A stretch of 64,000 nucleotides of DNA from Limonium bicolor (GCA_023374045.1 CM041777.1:88034300-88098299); one strand, 5' to 3'. Numbered from the stretch's first letter, positions 10,901 through 24,568 are shown. Notes: a model not told the origin generated them from the sequence alone. A program made the numbers and translations.

Positions 10901-12394
10901 TAGGTTTAAACTACATTGAGATAGTTTGTTTACCTCTTTTCTTCAAGATTTTTACTTGAACACTCTTGTTCTTCCTTGTTTGGAAATCGGCAAGAGTACT
11001 TGGCTACTTGTCAATGTTCTAATCAATACACAAGTAAAACCGATGAGCATTCAAGCTTCATGCTAAAACTCATTGTAAACCCTAGGTCATATATATTGTT
11101 TATACACTTTAGGATAGTTGTTTTACCTTGGAAACAAAAGAGAGATTGAATAAGCATCAAGAGAGGACACCTCCTTGTCTTTAAAGATTGAAATGGGGCT
11201 ATGGAAGAACAAGAGAAGACACCATTAATGGTGAATTTTCGGACATGTAATAAAAAATGAAGGAAATGTTGTTTTCTTTGGTTATTCCTTACCTTGAAGC
11301 AAAGAAGAATAACATGGCATGAAAATATGAGCTCAAGCTCCTTCAATGGTGAATCTCCATGGCACCAAAATGGAGTTCTTGAAGATTTGAAAAGATAGAA
11401 GTGTAGAGCTTGGTCTAACTAAGACAATATGGTCTTAGGATTTGATTTGGAGCATGGAGTTGGATTTGGCAAGGAAATGAAGATGGAGAAGAGAGGTTAC
11501 TATAGCCCATCGTTTTTGAAGAAGAGAGGAGAGGATGAAGACGGTGGGAACAAGGAGAAAAGAAGAGAATGAGGTGAGAGGTCTACCTTTGTTTAGATAT
11601 TTATGTAATAAAGTAGAATAGTACTTTACTTTATGTCTTCCTTTCTTTAATTGATTTGCAAATGGTGGTGACTCACCTTACAAAAACTGGACCCCTTATA
11701 TTACTTAGGGGTGTTTTGGTCTTTGTTGACCATTTAACTTACTTATATTGACTTATGTCATAAACTAGCATATTTTAGTTACTATTCAAAAAAACAAGGC
11801 ACATACTTGTGAAATTTTTGATTTCCCATTGATTTAGACTTCCAAATGTGATACTAAGTAGTACACATGTTAATTAAAGAGTAATGATGGACATTTAGCC
11901 ATTCAAAACTCATTTACAAGACAATTTTCAAAAATGTGCTTTAAGACTCCTTAAAACACATTTTGTGTTTTAACTTGTTTTCAAGCTTGGTTTTCTTTGG
12001 TAATTGGTTTATATGTTCATTAACATATAATTAAGGTATAGGTATGACCTTTAGGTCTTATGCAAACTTATCTCAAGCTTAGAGCACATTTTTGCCCATA
12101 TTGACTTTAAGGTATTTATATGTGTTTTATTTGGTTTAATCGTCTACCAAGGTTTCCTAAGGACTTAATTAGCGTTATTAAATCATAATTGACTATTATT
12201 TAGTCTTGTTAGGTTCTTTGGGTCCCAACCAAGTTCACTCCAAGCTTAGAGCATGTTTTTGCTCAAAACGTATTCATGGTACTTATTGTTTTCACCATGG
12301 TTTAAATTGTACACTGATTTTCTAAGAGCAATTTTTAGCCTTTAAATATCATAGTTAGTATTTAAAAAAATATATCAAGGTTTGGGGTATTTCA
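7954..12394 (-). repeat. Element B: 3' LTR (4.44 kb, minus strand)
   Basis: Reads TGTAACCCCCATCC at the low end and GGGGTATTTCA at the high end, the inverse of the TGAAATACCCC...GGGGTGTTACA termini. It is followed by the inverse PPT and matches the element F LTR along its whole length. It contains the 71-80-bp GGTCGG repeat array at 9705-10028. There is no protein-coding capacity; open frames in the array are repeat artefacts. The five bases before it, TTGAG, would be one half of a target duplication, but the other LTR is missing so this cannot be checked. Confidence 0.9.
9705..10028. repeat. GGTCGG-rich tandem array in LTR of element B
   Basis: About five units of 71-80 bp. Each has an inverted pair (CGACCGACCTTGCAAG / CAAGGTCGGTC) followed by CATTCCAGAAAC and a variable AT-rich spacer. 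The same array sits at the same place in the LTRs of D and F, so it is a fixed part of the LTR. Confidence 0.85.
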
Positions 12395-12411
12395 ATCTAC
12401 CCCCCTTAAAA
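12395..12411 (-). promoter_or_regulatory. PPT of element B
   Basis: On the minus strand TTTTAAGGGGGGTAGAT, directly before the LTR start TGAAATACCCC. The upstream hairpin AACTTCG/CGAAGTT is also present. Confidence 0.88.
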
Positions 12412-12551
12412 GAACTTCGTCCTCGAAGTTCCACACTTCCCACACATTATTTGGATTAGAACACGGGGATCACTTGGAAATAAACTTCCATAACAAAACA
12501 TTACTTTACATCACACCCCCGGACTTAATGGTCCGGGTAACATATCACATC

Positions 12552-12585
12552 CATAACATAACATAACATAACATAACATAACACT
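12552..12585. repeat. (ATAAC)n microsatellite
   Basis: Six to seven perfect copies of a 5-bp unit. Shorter versions occur at the equivalent places in D (about 37828-37848) and F (about 59457-59476), so copy number varies among family members. Confidence 0.9.
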
Positions 12586-13760
12586 TACATGATAATCTCG
12601 GACTTAGTGGTCCGGGTACCTTAATCAACATTATACTTACATAACAATCCTTAGACTCTCAGGTCTGGGTAACACAACAACATTTAGACACATAGGTCTA
12701 GGTAACATAACAACATTTAGACATATAGGTCTAGGTAACATAACGACTTTCGGAACTCAACCACATTAGGACTCAAGTTCAAAATAGTATTTATTTCACA
12801 TACCACACAACATGTCATAGCATGTATAACAATCAAAAATATCTTTTACATATACTGTGATCCCGCAGAACCTGGTCGCGATGGACACCTTCCGTCCCCG
12901 TTCCTTTGGGAGATCAAAACAATCACTTAATCTTTAACACATATGCTTCCCATGTCACCGGGCAAGTACTACAAGAATATCTTTGTTAAGGTTAAGTAAA
13001 AGTACTTCCATAATGTAAGGTATCTATCTACGCTTTATAAATACCAATTCAAAATCCTTTTGAAAACACATACAACTCCAAGTCCAACTTATGCTCTTTG
13101 CTTCTTTCTTAGTGTGGTTATTTGTGACCACTTACAGGGAGCTTCAAGAATCATCCAACCTTGATGTGATCAGCATCAGTGTCGAACTATCCTTCCACCC
13201 CAATTTGTGTTCGGCTTCCTTGATTGCATGCAAATCAAGTTCCACTTCCCACTTCATTTTCAAGCATCAAGTAATACACTCATTTCCAATTTCTATCTTT
13301 TAGTCTTTTAGTCATAATCATTACATCTCCAAAGGATAGAACTCTGTCTACCAGTTATCTCCATTCACTTTAATCTTGTTACCTAGGGAATCTTATTCTC
13401 ACTAGGTTCTATGTCGGTTTCATACCCTTTTCATGAATCACTATATTGTATACATACACTATATTTTATCAAAATACAACACACCATTTTCACATTTATT
13501 CACTGTCGGGGTTTTTTGTTCCCCGGGAGTTTCTTTACTCCCTACACTTGTACTATCTCACATAACTGTTAACAAATAAACACACTTATCACAATCACAA
13601 TGGTATTTCGCATCTTCTGTGCAAAATTACCACAATTAAACCATGAATGAATGCGTATGTTTATGTAACGCACGCACCAATCATCCAAACAAATTATTTT
13701 GTGCTATGCAAACATAGTTCACGTACTCTTGTACGGTAAAACACACTAAGCGGTTTGCGC

Positions 13761-13777
13761 TCTACCCCCCTTAAAAG
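13761..13777 (-). promoter_or_regulatory. Extra PPT-like tract, element B
   Basis: On the minus strand CTTTTAAGGGGGGTAGA, nearly identical to the true PPT but about 1.37 kb inside the element. It is present in D and F as well. Confidence 0.55.
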
Positions 13778-16700
13778 GGATTACACCCACGTAATCAATC
13801 ACTAAATCATTGGTTTAAAACGTTCTGCCGTCGTGAAGTACTTTATCTTCCATGCGGTCTATTATACAATGCATTCTAATTAGAGGATCTTAACCATATT
13901 GGCGGTTTAGTTCCTAACCAAGAATTCTCATTGGAGTTTGCTTTCACTCTTAACTGGTTTCGGTTCTGGCCTGTGTGGCTTCTAGGCGTTAATAATTAGC
14001 CATTCACTCCTGTTCACTATGCACATTCAACACTTGAATCGTTGGCTCACTAGTTTCTACTGCGAAACTATAATAACTGTAGGCCTTAGTTTGCCCCCAT
14101 TCATTATTCTTACTGTATTGTACATCCCCATTTATCACTTTTATCTTGGTAATAACGATTTCTCAACTGATGCGTGGTATTTCTGACCGTGAGCAAATTC
14201 GGTGAGTTTCAAAGCTTCCATCCACTTCTCTAATAATTTACTGTGTATACCGTTATGTGTTTCACAATGATTGACTTGTTTCCTTCCGACTTACTGTCGG
14301 TTGGGATTAAGCTACCACCTAATGTGTAGTGCTCTTTCTGTTTTTCTCCACACTTGAGGTATATTCCATACTGATATCTAGTATTTAGTGCTACTGTAGT
14401 CACTTACTGTTAATCATGCCTCCACATTTGGTTTTGTACATGTACTCTTTCATTGGTACGTCCTTGCATTTCCCATGCATCGGTCATTATAGCGTTATAA
14501 GTCTCTTTCTACTTCCACCACCATTAACATTTCCCAAGTCCTAGCTATCCCACTCGATCATCACTGCGCAAATGCAATACCAAAACAATCAGTCATACAG
14601 AGTGAGAGGCGTAAACTCTTGGCAGTAAATCTCTTATGCGATTGCAATAGGAATTTACACTGTGTTTCACTGAGATTTTTATCTCATAGTACTAGCTACC
14701 GGCTTATTGCCCAGTCTATTTATCATCACTTCCCTTGCATCTCCACTGAGTTTACTCATAACTGGTCTGATCTGCCATAGTATTATTCAACAACACTTAT
14801 ACAACGGTCGCTTGCTGCATACCGTGCTCTTACTCACTATATAACATCTACTTATATGGTATTCACTGTCATTTTAGCTTCCACACATATAGTTACATCA
14901 CTCGTATTATGGTTCGCCACTCATTTGGCTGATTGTTGAATATTCTAGTCTTTTGAGTCTTAATGCTCCTTGAGCACTGTCCATTACTCATTTAGCGTCA
15001 CACATCTATGGTGGTTGCTATTAGACTTGTTACTCTTCCGGTCTCCACAAGTGGTATAAACACTACTTTCGTATCATTCCCATTCAAATCCTCCTCCGGT
15101 AATAACCATATTGGTCCACCCTTAACATATTCCCTGAACTTAGTTCACCTAACTACCACTGTTGCGGTCTCACAATATTAGGAGGTATCCCCACTCTTAA
15201 AGCAGTGGTTCATTCTCCGCTCTGTCTACTTCTACAACATAAACTTCTACAATTGATTAAGTTATATAACATATCCTGTTGTGGCTTATAGGCCTTATTG
15301 CCTTGAGCTCCGCTCATTGTAGGCTGTTTACAACATTTACATCTCTGTACCACATTACATGGTTTGGATATCATATTGGGCTCCATGACAGGGTCGTTGC
15401 ATCACGCTTGTTTTCATGGGATGCCCCTTCAAGGACGTCAGTCCGTCTCCTGACAACTTATGTCTAAACTGGGTGTTAGTTTCAACCCTTGTGTTTCTGT
15501 CACGTTATTTCGTTCAACTATCGTTGATGTGAAAACCCTTCAAGGATTGCTCCTGGGTGTTGCTAAGTTATGCCATTACATCTGGTTCGCACTTATTGGT
15601 ATATTCAGTTAGCCACGCCGTTTGCGTTCTTAACTGGCTTATTATCCTCTTCTGTGAAGATCAACATTTCCTGGTAGTGTAGGTACTCATTCTGGGAGTT
15701 TCATCCCGTTCATTGCACATTAATGTGTCTACATTAGGCATCTGCTTGCCAGGCACAGGCTGGGTCACCATTCCAGCTATCATGTTTACCCCTCGGGATC
15801 TTAAGACATATGTGATGTCTTTACATAATAGTTAGTGCACTTCATATTCCCTGACTCTTAAACATTTCCTTGAAACAAATTCACTAACTCCTTTAGTCTC
15901 GTTAAATTAACTAAGTTCCATTACTTCAACCATTCTCGGTAATCCTTTGCTCTTGATTGACTTACACTGCTGACCGTAGTACGGAGTCGACTACCTCCAG
16001 TGTTCCGGACTCTACTCGTATACATATGTGGGGTACCATGCTGATACATTGCTACTTACCCAACTAACCCATAAGTAGGTCTGTCAGGCCCACAAGCTCC
16101 TATCGGAGTGCGGTCGTCCCACATTACAGCTGGTACACTCGTAGTGTTCGTCACACGCCTAGGTGAAGTATTCTGTTGTCAACTCCCTTATACTGTCCCG
16201 TGACAATATGGATTCCGTGCTTCCCGAACTTAATCGAGGGAAAGTTTATCACTGTTGTATCTTTATCAACTGCCCTTGGTTTTTACTGGATTGGTTTAGA
16301 AGAAGGTTAGAAAGAAGTATTGGTTTGAAAGAAAATCTGGTTTTGAAAGAAAAGAGTTTGAAATAAATCTAAGCTTGAAAGAAAAATTCTCATGGTTTCA
16401 CAACGCCTTCTTGCCTTAACCAAGTCTAGCTCTTGCTGACTGGTGTACTTCCAATTACAACGGTTAGGCTATCAAGCCCTTCCATGGTCATGATGATCTC
16501 ACTTAACTTCATGGTAGTTTACTAAGTTCTTCGTATTTGTTAAACTTCCCCGAACAACCTGTTATAGCAGCACTTGCCATTGCCATGCTAACTGGCTATC
16601 GGTTCAACACATACCGGTTATGGTATTGTTTTTACCCGCACTGTCATCAGTGGCCTTGTTGGCCCTCACTTGATCTTACAGTCTTGACAATTAACCCTCT

Positions 16701-17224
16701 GGGCAACTTCTCACTGTATTCACATGATAATCATCAGCTAGGGTGTCTCCCATTCTTGGAGACCCCTTTTTACTTAGTACTGTATCTTCTTCGTAGCCCG
16801 TTCCACACATTTGTCGTGGTTACTGAGACTTGTCTCTCGTTTGGGCACTACGTTGTAGTTCTTTGTCAGTTGGTATACCGTCGGTGTATCATTTAACAAC
16901 TATGGTCCCGTAGACACTCGTCTCGGGTTTCATTAATCCACTTCTTGCCTGTTGCACGGTCGGTGCGTTGCAAGCTGGTTATTCTCGACTGCTCAGCATG
17001 TCGACCCAGGTTGCCGGAAATTCTATTCTTCTATACACAAGATTCTTCATTCTTCGCTATTAAATGTGGTTAACATTGTTCAGATGGAAACCGTCTCCGG
17101 GATTCCCAGTTTTCGGGATCTACCGTTTGATAGGTTCTCCGTACCTTTAGAGGTATTTAATAACAGCCAGATCGGGTATTCCCGAGTAAGAGAGGACTTC
17201 CATCTCTCTGGCATTGTTTCCCAA

Positions 17225-20200
17225 TGTAACGCCCCTATTTATCACAAATGCAGCGGAAATAAAATACTAAGGCGATTACAGACCATCGGGTTCCAAGCAC
17301 CCGGCACCAAACCTCACCAATTACAGCTTATGATATTACAAATGCTACGGTCTGAACTCGAGAAAACATAACATAAAAGTAATAATAACAAAATACAATA
17401 GCTTTCCAAAATTCCTAATTCCCATCCCATACACTCACTCTCTTCGTGGCCACCTGTATAACAATTCGTACCTGCAAGATGAAACCAAGCAGCCCACCCC
17501 GGGAGGGGTGAGTCAGTTCCCTGGAATGGAACTGGTACAACTCTCCAAAACAAAGGTTTAAAACAGAACGCTTGAATAAACAATAACTTGAAGTCAAATG
17601 CTTAAAACAAAAACAGAATAAGAAGGCACCTCCAAATCACCAAGTCAAAGGTAACAAGTCAAAGATAGAGATAAATAACAGGAAGGTAAAGTTAGGCAAT
17701 TTAAAAGAAACCACACCATAAGTTAGTGAACATCCATTGCTTGTGTTAGATTCAGTTCCAATTAGGAGTAGAAAGACCCAAGTAGTCACAAGGACTAGGA
17801 ATGAAAGAAGAGATCCAAGACCCATAACTCAAGAGTGGAATAAAGTCAATTGGGAGAGATGGCCCCCACCGCCAGTCAGTTGTCACAAGGACGAGGTAAA
17901 CAGACCCTCCGCTGTCAGTTGTCCACTTGGACGAGGTATAGCAGACCTCCGCTGCCACCGACCGATTCTCAGTCATCGGTGAAAAGTGTGTGCACCACTT
18001 AATAGAAAGAATTCATACCCAATATATACCAAGATTGACATTTTCCCATATTCCCACTAGACTATTAACTACACGAGTGCAATACCAAACACTCAGTCCT
18101 ACAGAGTGCAGAAGCGTAAACCCTCAGCAGTTAATATCCAATGAGACAACCAGAAAGGAGGAACCAATAATCATGAAAGTTGTACATTCAAGGCTCAGTC
18201 GGTCACAACAGGCTGAGTTAGTCACACAAACAATTTCCTTTCAAGATTCATTCAAACTCATTTAGCGTTTCTCAAGACATTCCATAAAATTCGTCACCAA
18301 AAGCATCTGAGTACGAGAAATCGTACCTGGTATATGTAGTAGCAGTAACCAAACTTGAAAATGCGAACTAGTTCCACTAATCACCTATAATTAGAGTATT
18401 CCAAGCATTGATTAGTTAAGGTACTATAATGCTACACATCCTCCATTCCTATTAGTCTATAGTTCTGTTTTACAGTTACTCCCTCCTAGGGGTCTGGCTA
18501 GATCTCGTAATTAAAACTTTAATGCATACTTAACTTATTCCATTTACCCACTCCTGATTATAGGTTTAGTTTAATTAAACCCTTTGGTTACGCTTGGCTA
18601 ACTTACTTGATCACCTATTCAAGGTTTAAGGTATGTATTTCCCCCTAATAGTCCACCTAGATGTCACATTAACATTTGATATATATATATATATATTTTT
18701 AAGTGTCACGTATGAATAAGGTTTATCCCAATTTTTCCCTCTTAATACGTTTCCCACAAGGTATGTTACTACTTTTATTTACTTCTAATGTATTTATATA
18801 CACTTATATTTTCCTTAGGATTTATCCAAAACATTCTTTAAGAAATTACTTATTGTATTTAATTATATTCATACTTTTAGACATATCCACAACTGATATA
18901 TGGTTTATAAAATAAAGTGTTTGCCCTCGTTTAATTAAGCATATTAACCTCAATAATAATAATATGTAGTTTAGTTTAATACCTCGATTTAACATAAGTT
19001 CCTATTTTATTTTCTCATATAAGTATATTTATATTGTAAACAATTTTACTTCACCTAAAAGATAATACCCAAAATATTTATACATACTGATGTAAAATTT
19101 AATTTAGGTTTAATTATTTTCCCCAACCTAAAAGCTTATTAACAAACCATACTTTAATTTTTGTTACATTCAAAACCATATATTATAAGTTATTCTTATG
19201 AAAATTCCATAAACATAATTTTAAACCTATTTACCCTTTTCCAAAAATTCCCAAATTTAATATATAATAACTATAACATTTTATACATATTATAAAATTT
19301 TTATTTCATAAAAATATCTTTTTAAATTACCTAAATAATTCCATAATACTCGTAATTGCAAAAATCATAACTTATGTTTAAAAACTCAAAACCCATATTA
19401 ATTTACATCAAAATAAACTAGATTAAATAAGGAATCTATGGTTAAAATTTCAAGTCAAAATACATTCGGGAAGATATTTAATTAACCCAACAAGTTAAGA
19501 CTATTTACTGGAATTTTATAAACCTTTATAACTTATTCTGGAATGTTTTAATCTCGGCCGTCCAATCTCTTAAAGCGAGATCGGACGGCCCCTGTACTCC
19601 GAGTTCATCAGTGAAGGTAATAGGGGATCGAGTACTAAATCTCGTTTTTCTCACAATCTACAGAACGAAATCGAGTGATTCTTGTTCCTATCGATTCGTA
19701 ATCAAATTCCGGTTCTAATGGTACCGATTTCCCCAATTATAATGCAGTATACATCAAGTTTCGAAATCGATGGAGAGTTAGGGTTTATTTCGGTACAGAA
19801 TTTAATTCGATTGCAATTCATACAAATTCTCCCATTGTAATGCATAATAGACTAAATTGCATGTGGGTTTGATCGGTGATGAAATTTCGAATGGCATCAT
19901 GGAGCAATTTGATCAGAAACTTACCGGAATTGCATTAACGGGGTGAAACCAAATCGAGAATTCTGGAAATCGGTATTTTATGTGTGGTTCAGGTATGCCT
20001 CTTCTCGAATCAACTCGCACCAACTGAGAGAGATTTGATTCATGGAACCTATCACAATCCAAACTAGACATGTAACTCTAGATGTTAGTGGAAGAATCAT
20101 TGATTTTGATGAACTAGGGAGAAAGTTACAGATCCCACAAGATCCGTGTTTACCTAGTTGGTTTCGGGATGAACTGGGCAGAATTACCACCGTGATCGAG

Positions 20201-21056
20201 TAGGCAACTTTAGACAGATTTATCTCCCAAACCAGTGCGAATCAGCCTTGGCCATCAACATGAAAGTTATAGAGGGATTAGAGATCTTCAAAACAAGCTA
20301 AAGAACACGAAATTTGGATGAGAAATGAAGAAGTTATGGCGTGACGAAGTTTACCCGATCTCGGGAAAAACCGGAATTCTGGGTTACGAACTCGCGAGGA
20401 GGCAACTTTGGATCAACTTTCCGATCATTGTAGAAGGAGTTAGATGGTGTGTGAGTAATGGTTGGAAAGAGGAAAGATAGGAGAATCGAATGAAACAAAC
20501 GGCATACCAAATGGTGGAGTAGGGAAAAAGATATAGGTGTCTAAAGATCGCCCCATGACATGCCAAAACCGCTGGAAACTCAACCGATTGAGTGACCCGG
20601 TGCTGACTGGGCGCGACACGTGTCCCTAGCCCTGGACACGTCAGCATCCTTCAAAATTTTGGCTCTAAACTTCAATTTATCATAACTTTGGCTAGGATGA
20701 TCCGTTTTTAACGTTCTTTTTATCGATCTTCTTGGTTTTCCATAACCTTTTTATTGGTATAGTTTTCATGGCCTGATTTGACCATTCTCAAAAAGTCAAT
20801 CCTAGCAAGGCTTTTGAAGCTTTAAGGTTTCTATGATTTTATTTTGACTTTTAAGCCTTAAATCAATGTTCAAAGTATTTCTAAAATCTTTATAATATAA
20901 TTGGAGTGTCTTGAAATTTTCCCAAGATTTATTGACTTATAAATCTCACTATTAAATTCATAATACCATATAATAAATTAATATTTAATAGTTTCATTTA
21001 GGGTTTACCAAAAGAAATCCCCTAAATTAATTTAAATTAATTTATGGGGTATTTCA
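17225..21056 (-). repeat. Element C: 3' LTR (3.83 kb)
   Basis: Low end TGTAACGCCCCTATTT, high end GGGGTATTTCA, then the inverse PPT. It aligns with 27314-31053 over its full length with scattered substitutions and small indels. It has about 75 bp near 19690-19770 that are missing from the other LTR. It is non-coding, with a (TA)n run at 18679-18696. Open reading frames here are mirrored in the other LTR only in broken form. Confidence 0.93.
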
Positions 21057-21072
21057 GTCTACCCCCTTAAAA
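21057..21072 (-). promoter_or_regulatory. PPT of element C
   Basis: On the minus strand TTTTAAGGGGGTAGAC, ending at the LTR start. An 8-bp hairpin (AAACTTCG, loop TCC, CGAAGTTT; 21074-21092) lies right next to it. Confidence 0.9.
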
Positions 21073-21273
21073 GAAACTTCGTCCCGAAGTTTAACGCCAA
21101 CTAGTAGCTACTCACACCACATCAGGTGTGCTGTCAAGAATCCAGAATGTTCATCAATCCCCCCCCATAAAGGAAGAGTATGCACTTGACCCCCCCCCCC
21201 CCCGAAAAGAGCCAAGGTACGCCCTCGTACCGCTATGAACAAGAACCCAGTAAAGGCAAGAATACAAGAAATA
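21073..21273 (-). other. Element C: pol-to-PPT untranslated segment
   Basis: Short non-coding stretch between the end of pol and the PPT, with a cytosine run at 21190-21203 and the PPT-side hairpin. Nothing else is recognised. Confidence 0.6.
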
Positions 21274-22158
21274 TCATGGGAATAGGTGTGGGTACTTCAC
21301 TCTCATAGAGTCCTCAGTCTCCCAAGTAGCTTCTTCAACCCCATGATGCTCCCAAAGAACCTTCACTAGCTTGACTGATCTGCCTCTCGTTTCCCGGACC
21401 TTCGTGTCCAGGATCTGAATGGGAGTCTCCTCATATCTCAGTGTAGGTTCAATCTCTAATCTCTCTGGTTGTAGCACGTGAGAAGGGTCAGGTACATACT
21501 TCTTCAGCTGAGATACATGAAACACGTCATGTAGGTCTAGTCGATATGCTGCTGGGCCCACGCGCTCCGTAATCCTGTACGGACCAACATACTTAGGGCT
21601 TAGCTTTCCTCTCATCCCAAATCTGAAGATACCTCTCATCAGACACTCGTAGGAAAACATATCACTGATCTGAAATTCAAGCTCTCTGGTACGCTGATCC
21701 CCGTAAGATTTCTGCCTAGACTGCGCTGCCCTCATGTGCTGCTGAATAACTCTGATGTCATCCTGTAGTCTCTGAATATACTCTGGACCAATCAAAACTG
21801 TCTCAGCAGGGTCACTCCATGATAAAGGTGTCCGGCACGGTCTGCCATACAGAGCTTGAAATGGGGCCATGCCGATAGACGAGTGATAGGAGTTGTTGTA
21901 GGAGAACTCTACCAAGTGTAGACGCTCCACCCAACTCCCCTGATAGTCTAAGGCGACCGCTCTCAACATATCTTCCAGTGTCTGAATCGTCCTCTCGGTC
22001 TGCCCATCTGTTTGAGGGTGGAAGGCTGTGCTAAGTCGCAACTGAGTACCAAATGCCTCCTGCACCTGACGCCAAAATCTACTAAGGAAACGTGCATCAC
22101 GATCGGAGACGATCGTCTTCGGTACCCCATGGTACCGGATGTGCTCCGTGGTGAACAC
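21274..22158 (-). pseudogene. Integrase core C-terminal half plus chromodomain-like tail (element C pol)
   Basis: 294-residue open segment. Near its start SDRDARF carries the second catalytic Asp (residue 19) and GQTER carries the Glu (residue 55), the D-x35-E spacing of retroviral-type integrases. The GKLSPKYVGPY segment (about residues 182-192) is the usual integrase C-terminal motif. The last 55 residues, with the VLWEHHGVEEATWE motif, match the divergent chromodomain of plant chromoviruses, thought to guide integration to heterochromatin. The first part of the core lies in the next upstream fragment in another frame. The short stretch DMFSYECLMRG looks locally out of frame compared with the family. 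Confidence 0.93.
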
Positions 22159-22417
22159 CAGCTAGTTTGGGCACCTTCCATGTGTCCTTTATAGGTATGA
22201 ACTTAGCTGTCTTAGTTAACCTATCCACTATCACCCAAATTGTGTTCAATCCACCTCTAGCTGGAGGGAGACCGACCACAAAATCCATACTAATATCGTC
22301 AAACTTCCAGCACGGTACCGGTAATGACTGAATCTGGCCTCCTGGTCGCCGATGCTCGAACTTCACCTTCTGACAGGTGAGACATCGCGAGACGAAGTCT
22401 GCTACATCCCTCTTCAT
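22097..22417 (-). pseudogene. Integrase N-terminal part (element C pol)
   Basis: Holds the Cys pair of the integrase zinc finger (CLTCQK; residues 12 and 15) and the first catalytic Asp in VIVDRLTK. It is in the same frame as the RNase H segment but separated from it by the stop TAG at 22427-22429, where a Tyr codon is usual. It runs out of frame after VPKLA near 22165, where about two bases are missing, and the core continues in the segment starting at 22158. Confidence 0.9.
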
Positions 22418-22426
22418 CCCGCTCCA

Positions 22427-23515
22427 CTAGAATAACTTCTTTAAATCCTTGTACATCTTGGTGGCTCCAGGATGTACTGACAATGTAGAGGAATGAGCTT
22501 CAGAGAGAATCCTGGTCTGAAGTTCTGTCGCATCCTGAGGAACGCAGAGTCTGTCTCTGACTCGAAGGTGTCCCTCGCTGTCTAGCTCGTAGTCATACTT
22601 CAGACCATCAGTCAACCCATCTGCTAATCTCTGCCTGATACCCTGCAGATACACATCACTGTCCTGAGCTGCATATACCTCCTCAGCTATCGTGGTCGTC
22701 TCTATGAGAGCAAGAAGTGAGTGTGCTCTTCTGCTCAGAGCGTCTGCCACGACATTACCTTTACCCTCAGTGTACTGGAGGTCGATATCATAATCAGCTA
22801 GTAGCTCGATCCACCGTCGCTGTCTCAAGTTCAGCTCCTTCTGGGTCCAGATGTATTTCAAACTCTTATGATCTGTCATAATTCGGACCGTGGCTCCATA
22901 CAGGTAGTGTCGCCAGATCTTCAAGGCAAAAACTATGGCGAGGAGCTCAAGGTCATGTGTGGGATAATTTCCTTCGTGCTTCTTCAGCTGTCGAGAAGCG
23001 TAAGCCACGACTCTGCCATTTTGCATCAATACTCCACCGATCCCCTTGCCTGAAGCATCACAGTAAACCTCGAATCCCTCATTTCCCTCGGGGATCACCA
23101 ATACAGGAGCTGTGGTCAGAGCATCCTTCAGTGCCTGAAAGGAGACCTCACATGCCTCTGTCCATACAAACGGGCTATCCTTCTTCATCAGAGAGGTTAA
23201 GGGCTTGGCTAGCCTGGAGAAATCCTTCACAAAGCGTCTATAATAGCCAGCCAACCCAAGGAAGCTCCGAATCTCAGTCACTGAGCGAGGTCTGTGCCAG
23301 CTCTTCACCGCCTCAATTTTAGCTGGGTCCACTGAAACTCCCTCAGCTGAGATCACATGACCAAGAAATGATACCTTGTCCAGCCAGAATTCACACTTGC
23401 TGAACTTGGCATAGAGTTGCCTCTCTCTCAGAGTCTCCAAGACTGTTCTCAAATGCTGCTCATGTTCCTCCCTACTCTTGGAGAAGATCAGAATATCGTC
23501 TATGAATACGACCAC
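22427..23515 (-). pseudogene. Reverse transcriptase C-terminal part and RNase H (element C pol)
   Basis: 362-residue open segment beginning at the RT active site (FIDDILIF, residues 4-11; the paired Asp are 6 and 7). RNase H follows, with the first Asp in [12 protein letters not shown] (about 150), Glu in LELLAIV (about 190), Asp in [10 protein letters not shown] (about 214) and the family motif DALSRR. The end [15 protein letters not shown] starts the integrase zinc finger. It is joined in the original frame to the segment ending at 23524, with a one-base shift between them, and ends at a nonsense codon. Confidence 0.93.
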
Positions 23516-23523
23516 TGACTTGT

Positions 23524-24568
23524 CTAGCTGGGCTTGAAGACCCTCTGCATCAGATCCATGAATCTCGCTGGTGCGTTAGTCAGTCCAAACGGCATCACTG
23601 TGAACTCGTAGTGGCCGTATCTGGTTCGGAACGCTGTCTTCTCTATATCTGGCTCAGCTACTGCTATCTGATGATATCCGGAACGCAGATCGATCTTGGA
23701 GAACACCCTCGCTCCCTTCAGCTGGTCAAATAAGTCATCGATCCTGGGCAGTGGGTACTTGTTCTTGATCGTGACATTATTCAACTCCCTGTAGTCAATA
23801 CATAATCTCATGCTTCCGTCCTTCTTCTTGACGAACAGCACAGGTGCACCCCAAGGTGAGACACTAGGTCGGATGAAACCCTTATCTAGTAACTCCTGCA
23901 GTTGTTTCTTCAATTCCGCCATCTCCGCAGGGCCCATCCGGTAGGGTGCTTTGGCAATCGGTCCTGTACCAGGTATGAGGTCGATGTTGAACTCAACCTC
24001 CCTCAATGGTGGTAGTCCAGGTAACTCCTCCGAAAAAACGTCGGGGTACTCCGACACAACAGGTATGTCACTCTTGAACTTTGGATCTGTCCTCAGATCC
24101 TGGGCATAACAGTAGTAGGCGGTCGCTCCCTTGGACACCTCCTTCATCAGGGATAATGCCGATACAACCTTCACAGTCGGCTGCTTGGGCTGCATTCGGT
24201 ATGATACTGTGATCCCTGTAGCTGACTTCAAGAGGAGACGATGCTCTGCACAGTGAAGCCTACCTCTGTATCGCTGTAGTGTGTCCATGCCCACAATTAT
24301 GTCGAACCCCATGCCAGGGAAGACAATGGCATCAAAGAGGAAATCTGCTCCCTTGATGCGTATATTCAAGTCCTTACATTGCTTACTGCACTTGATTAAC
24401 TCTCTGGATGGCAATAAAACTGAGCAGTCATGGATATCCTCTGTAGGGGCATCTATCTTAGCATGGAATGCCTGGGATATGAATGAATGGGAGGCTCCAG
24501 AATCAAACAGAACAATGGCTTCCACCTCATTAATTAAGAACGTGCTGAAACCGCAGAGTAAATTCTAA
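23524..24568 (-). pseudogene. Aspartic protease and reverse transcriptase N-terminal part (element C pol)
   Basis: The open frame from 24525 encodes 333 residues; the codons just upstream (FLINEV) are also in frame. [12 protein letters not shown] near the start is the protease active site. RT fingers and palm follow: [37 protein letters not shown] (first catalytic Asp) and [12 protein letters not shown]. The frame stops at RVFKPS just before the FIDD motif because of a one-base deletion near 23525. A cluster upstream (24695-24617, ending in GMVITG) is the usual lead-in to protease, separated from it by a 73-bp intron-like segment. Confidence 0.93.

Larger units (their letters stand above)
12395..17224 (-). 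mobile_element. Element B: non-coding interior, 5' end missing
   Basis: 4.83 kb matching the element F interior (about 54800-59637) in reverse. It has no gag, protease, RT, RNase H or integrase signature, and open frames are short and unrelated to known proteins. It carries an extra PPT-like tract at 13761-13777, an (ATAAC)n microsatellite at about 12552-12585, and a GAAAGAAA-rich segment at 16300-16390. The interior stops at CCCAA (17220-17224), where element C begins. The last 200 or so bases with the PBS, and the 5' LTR, are absent. Confidence 0.85.

Noticed and set aside
16952..17371. Open frame crossing the B/C junction
   Set aside because: It runs across an insertion border, so it cannot be an ancestral gene.
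21190..21203. Cytosine run as a second PPT of element C
   Set aside because: It lacks the TTTTAA lead and TAGA tail and the LTR does not follow; likely a simple homopolymer.
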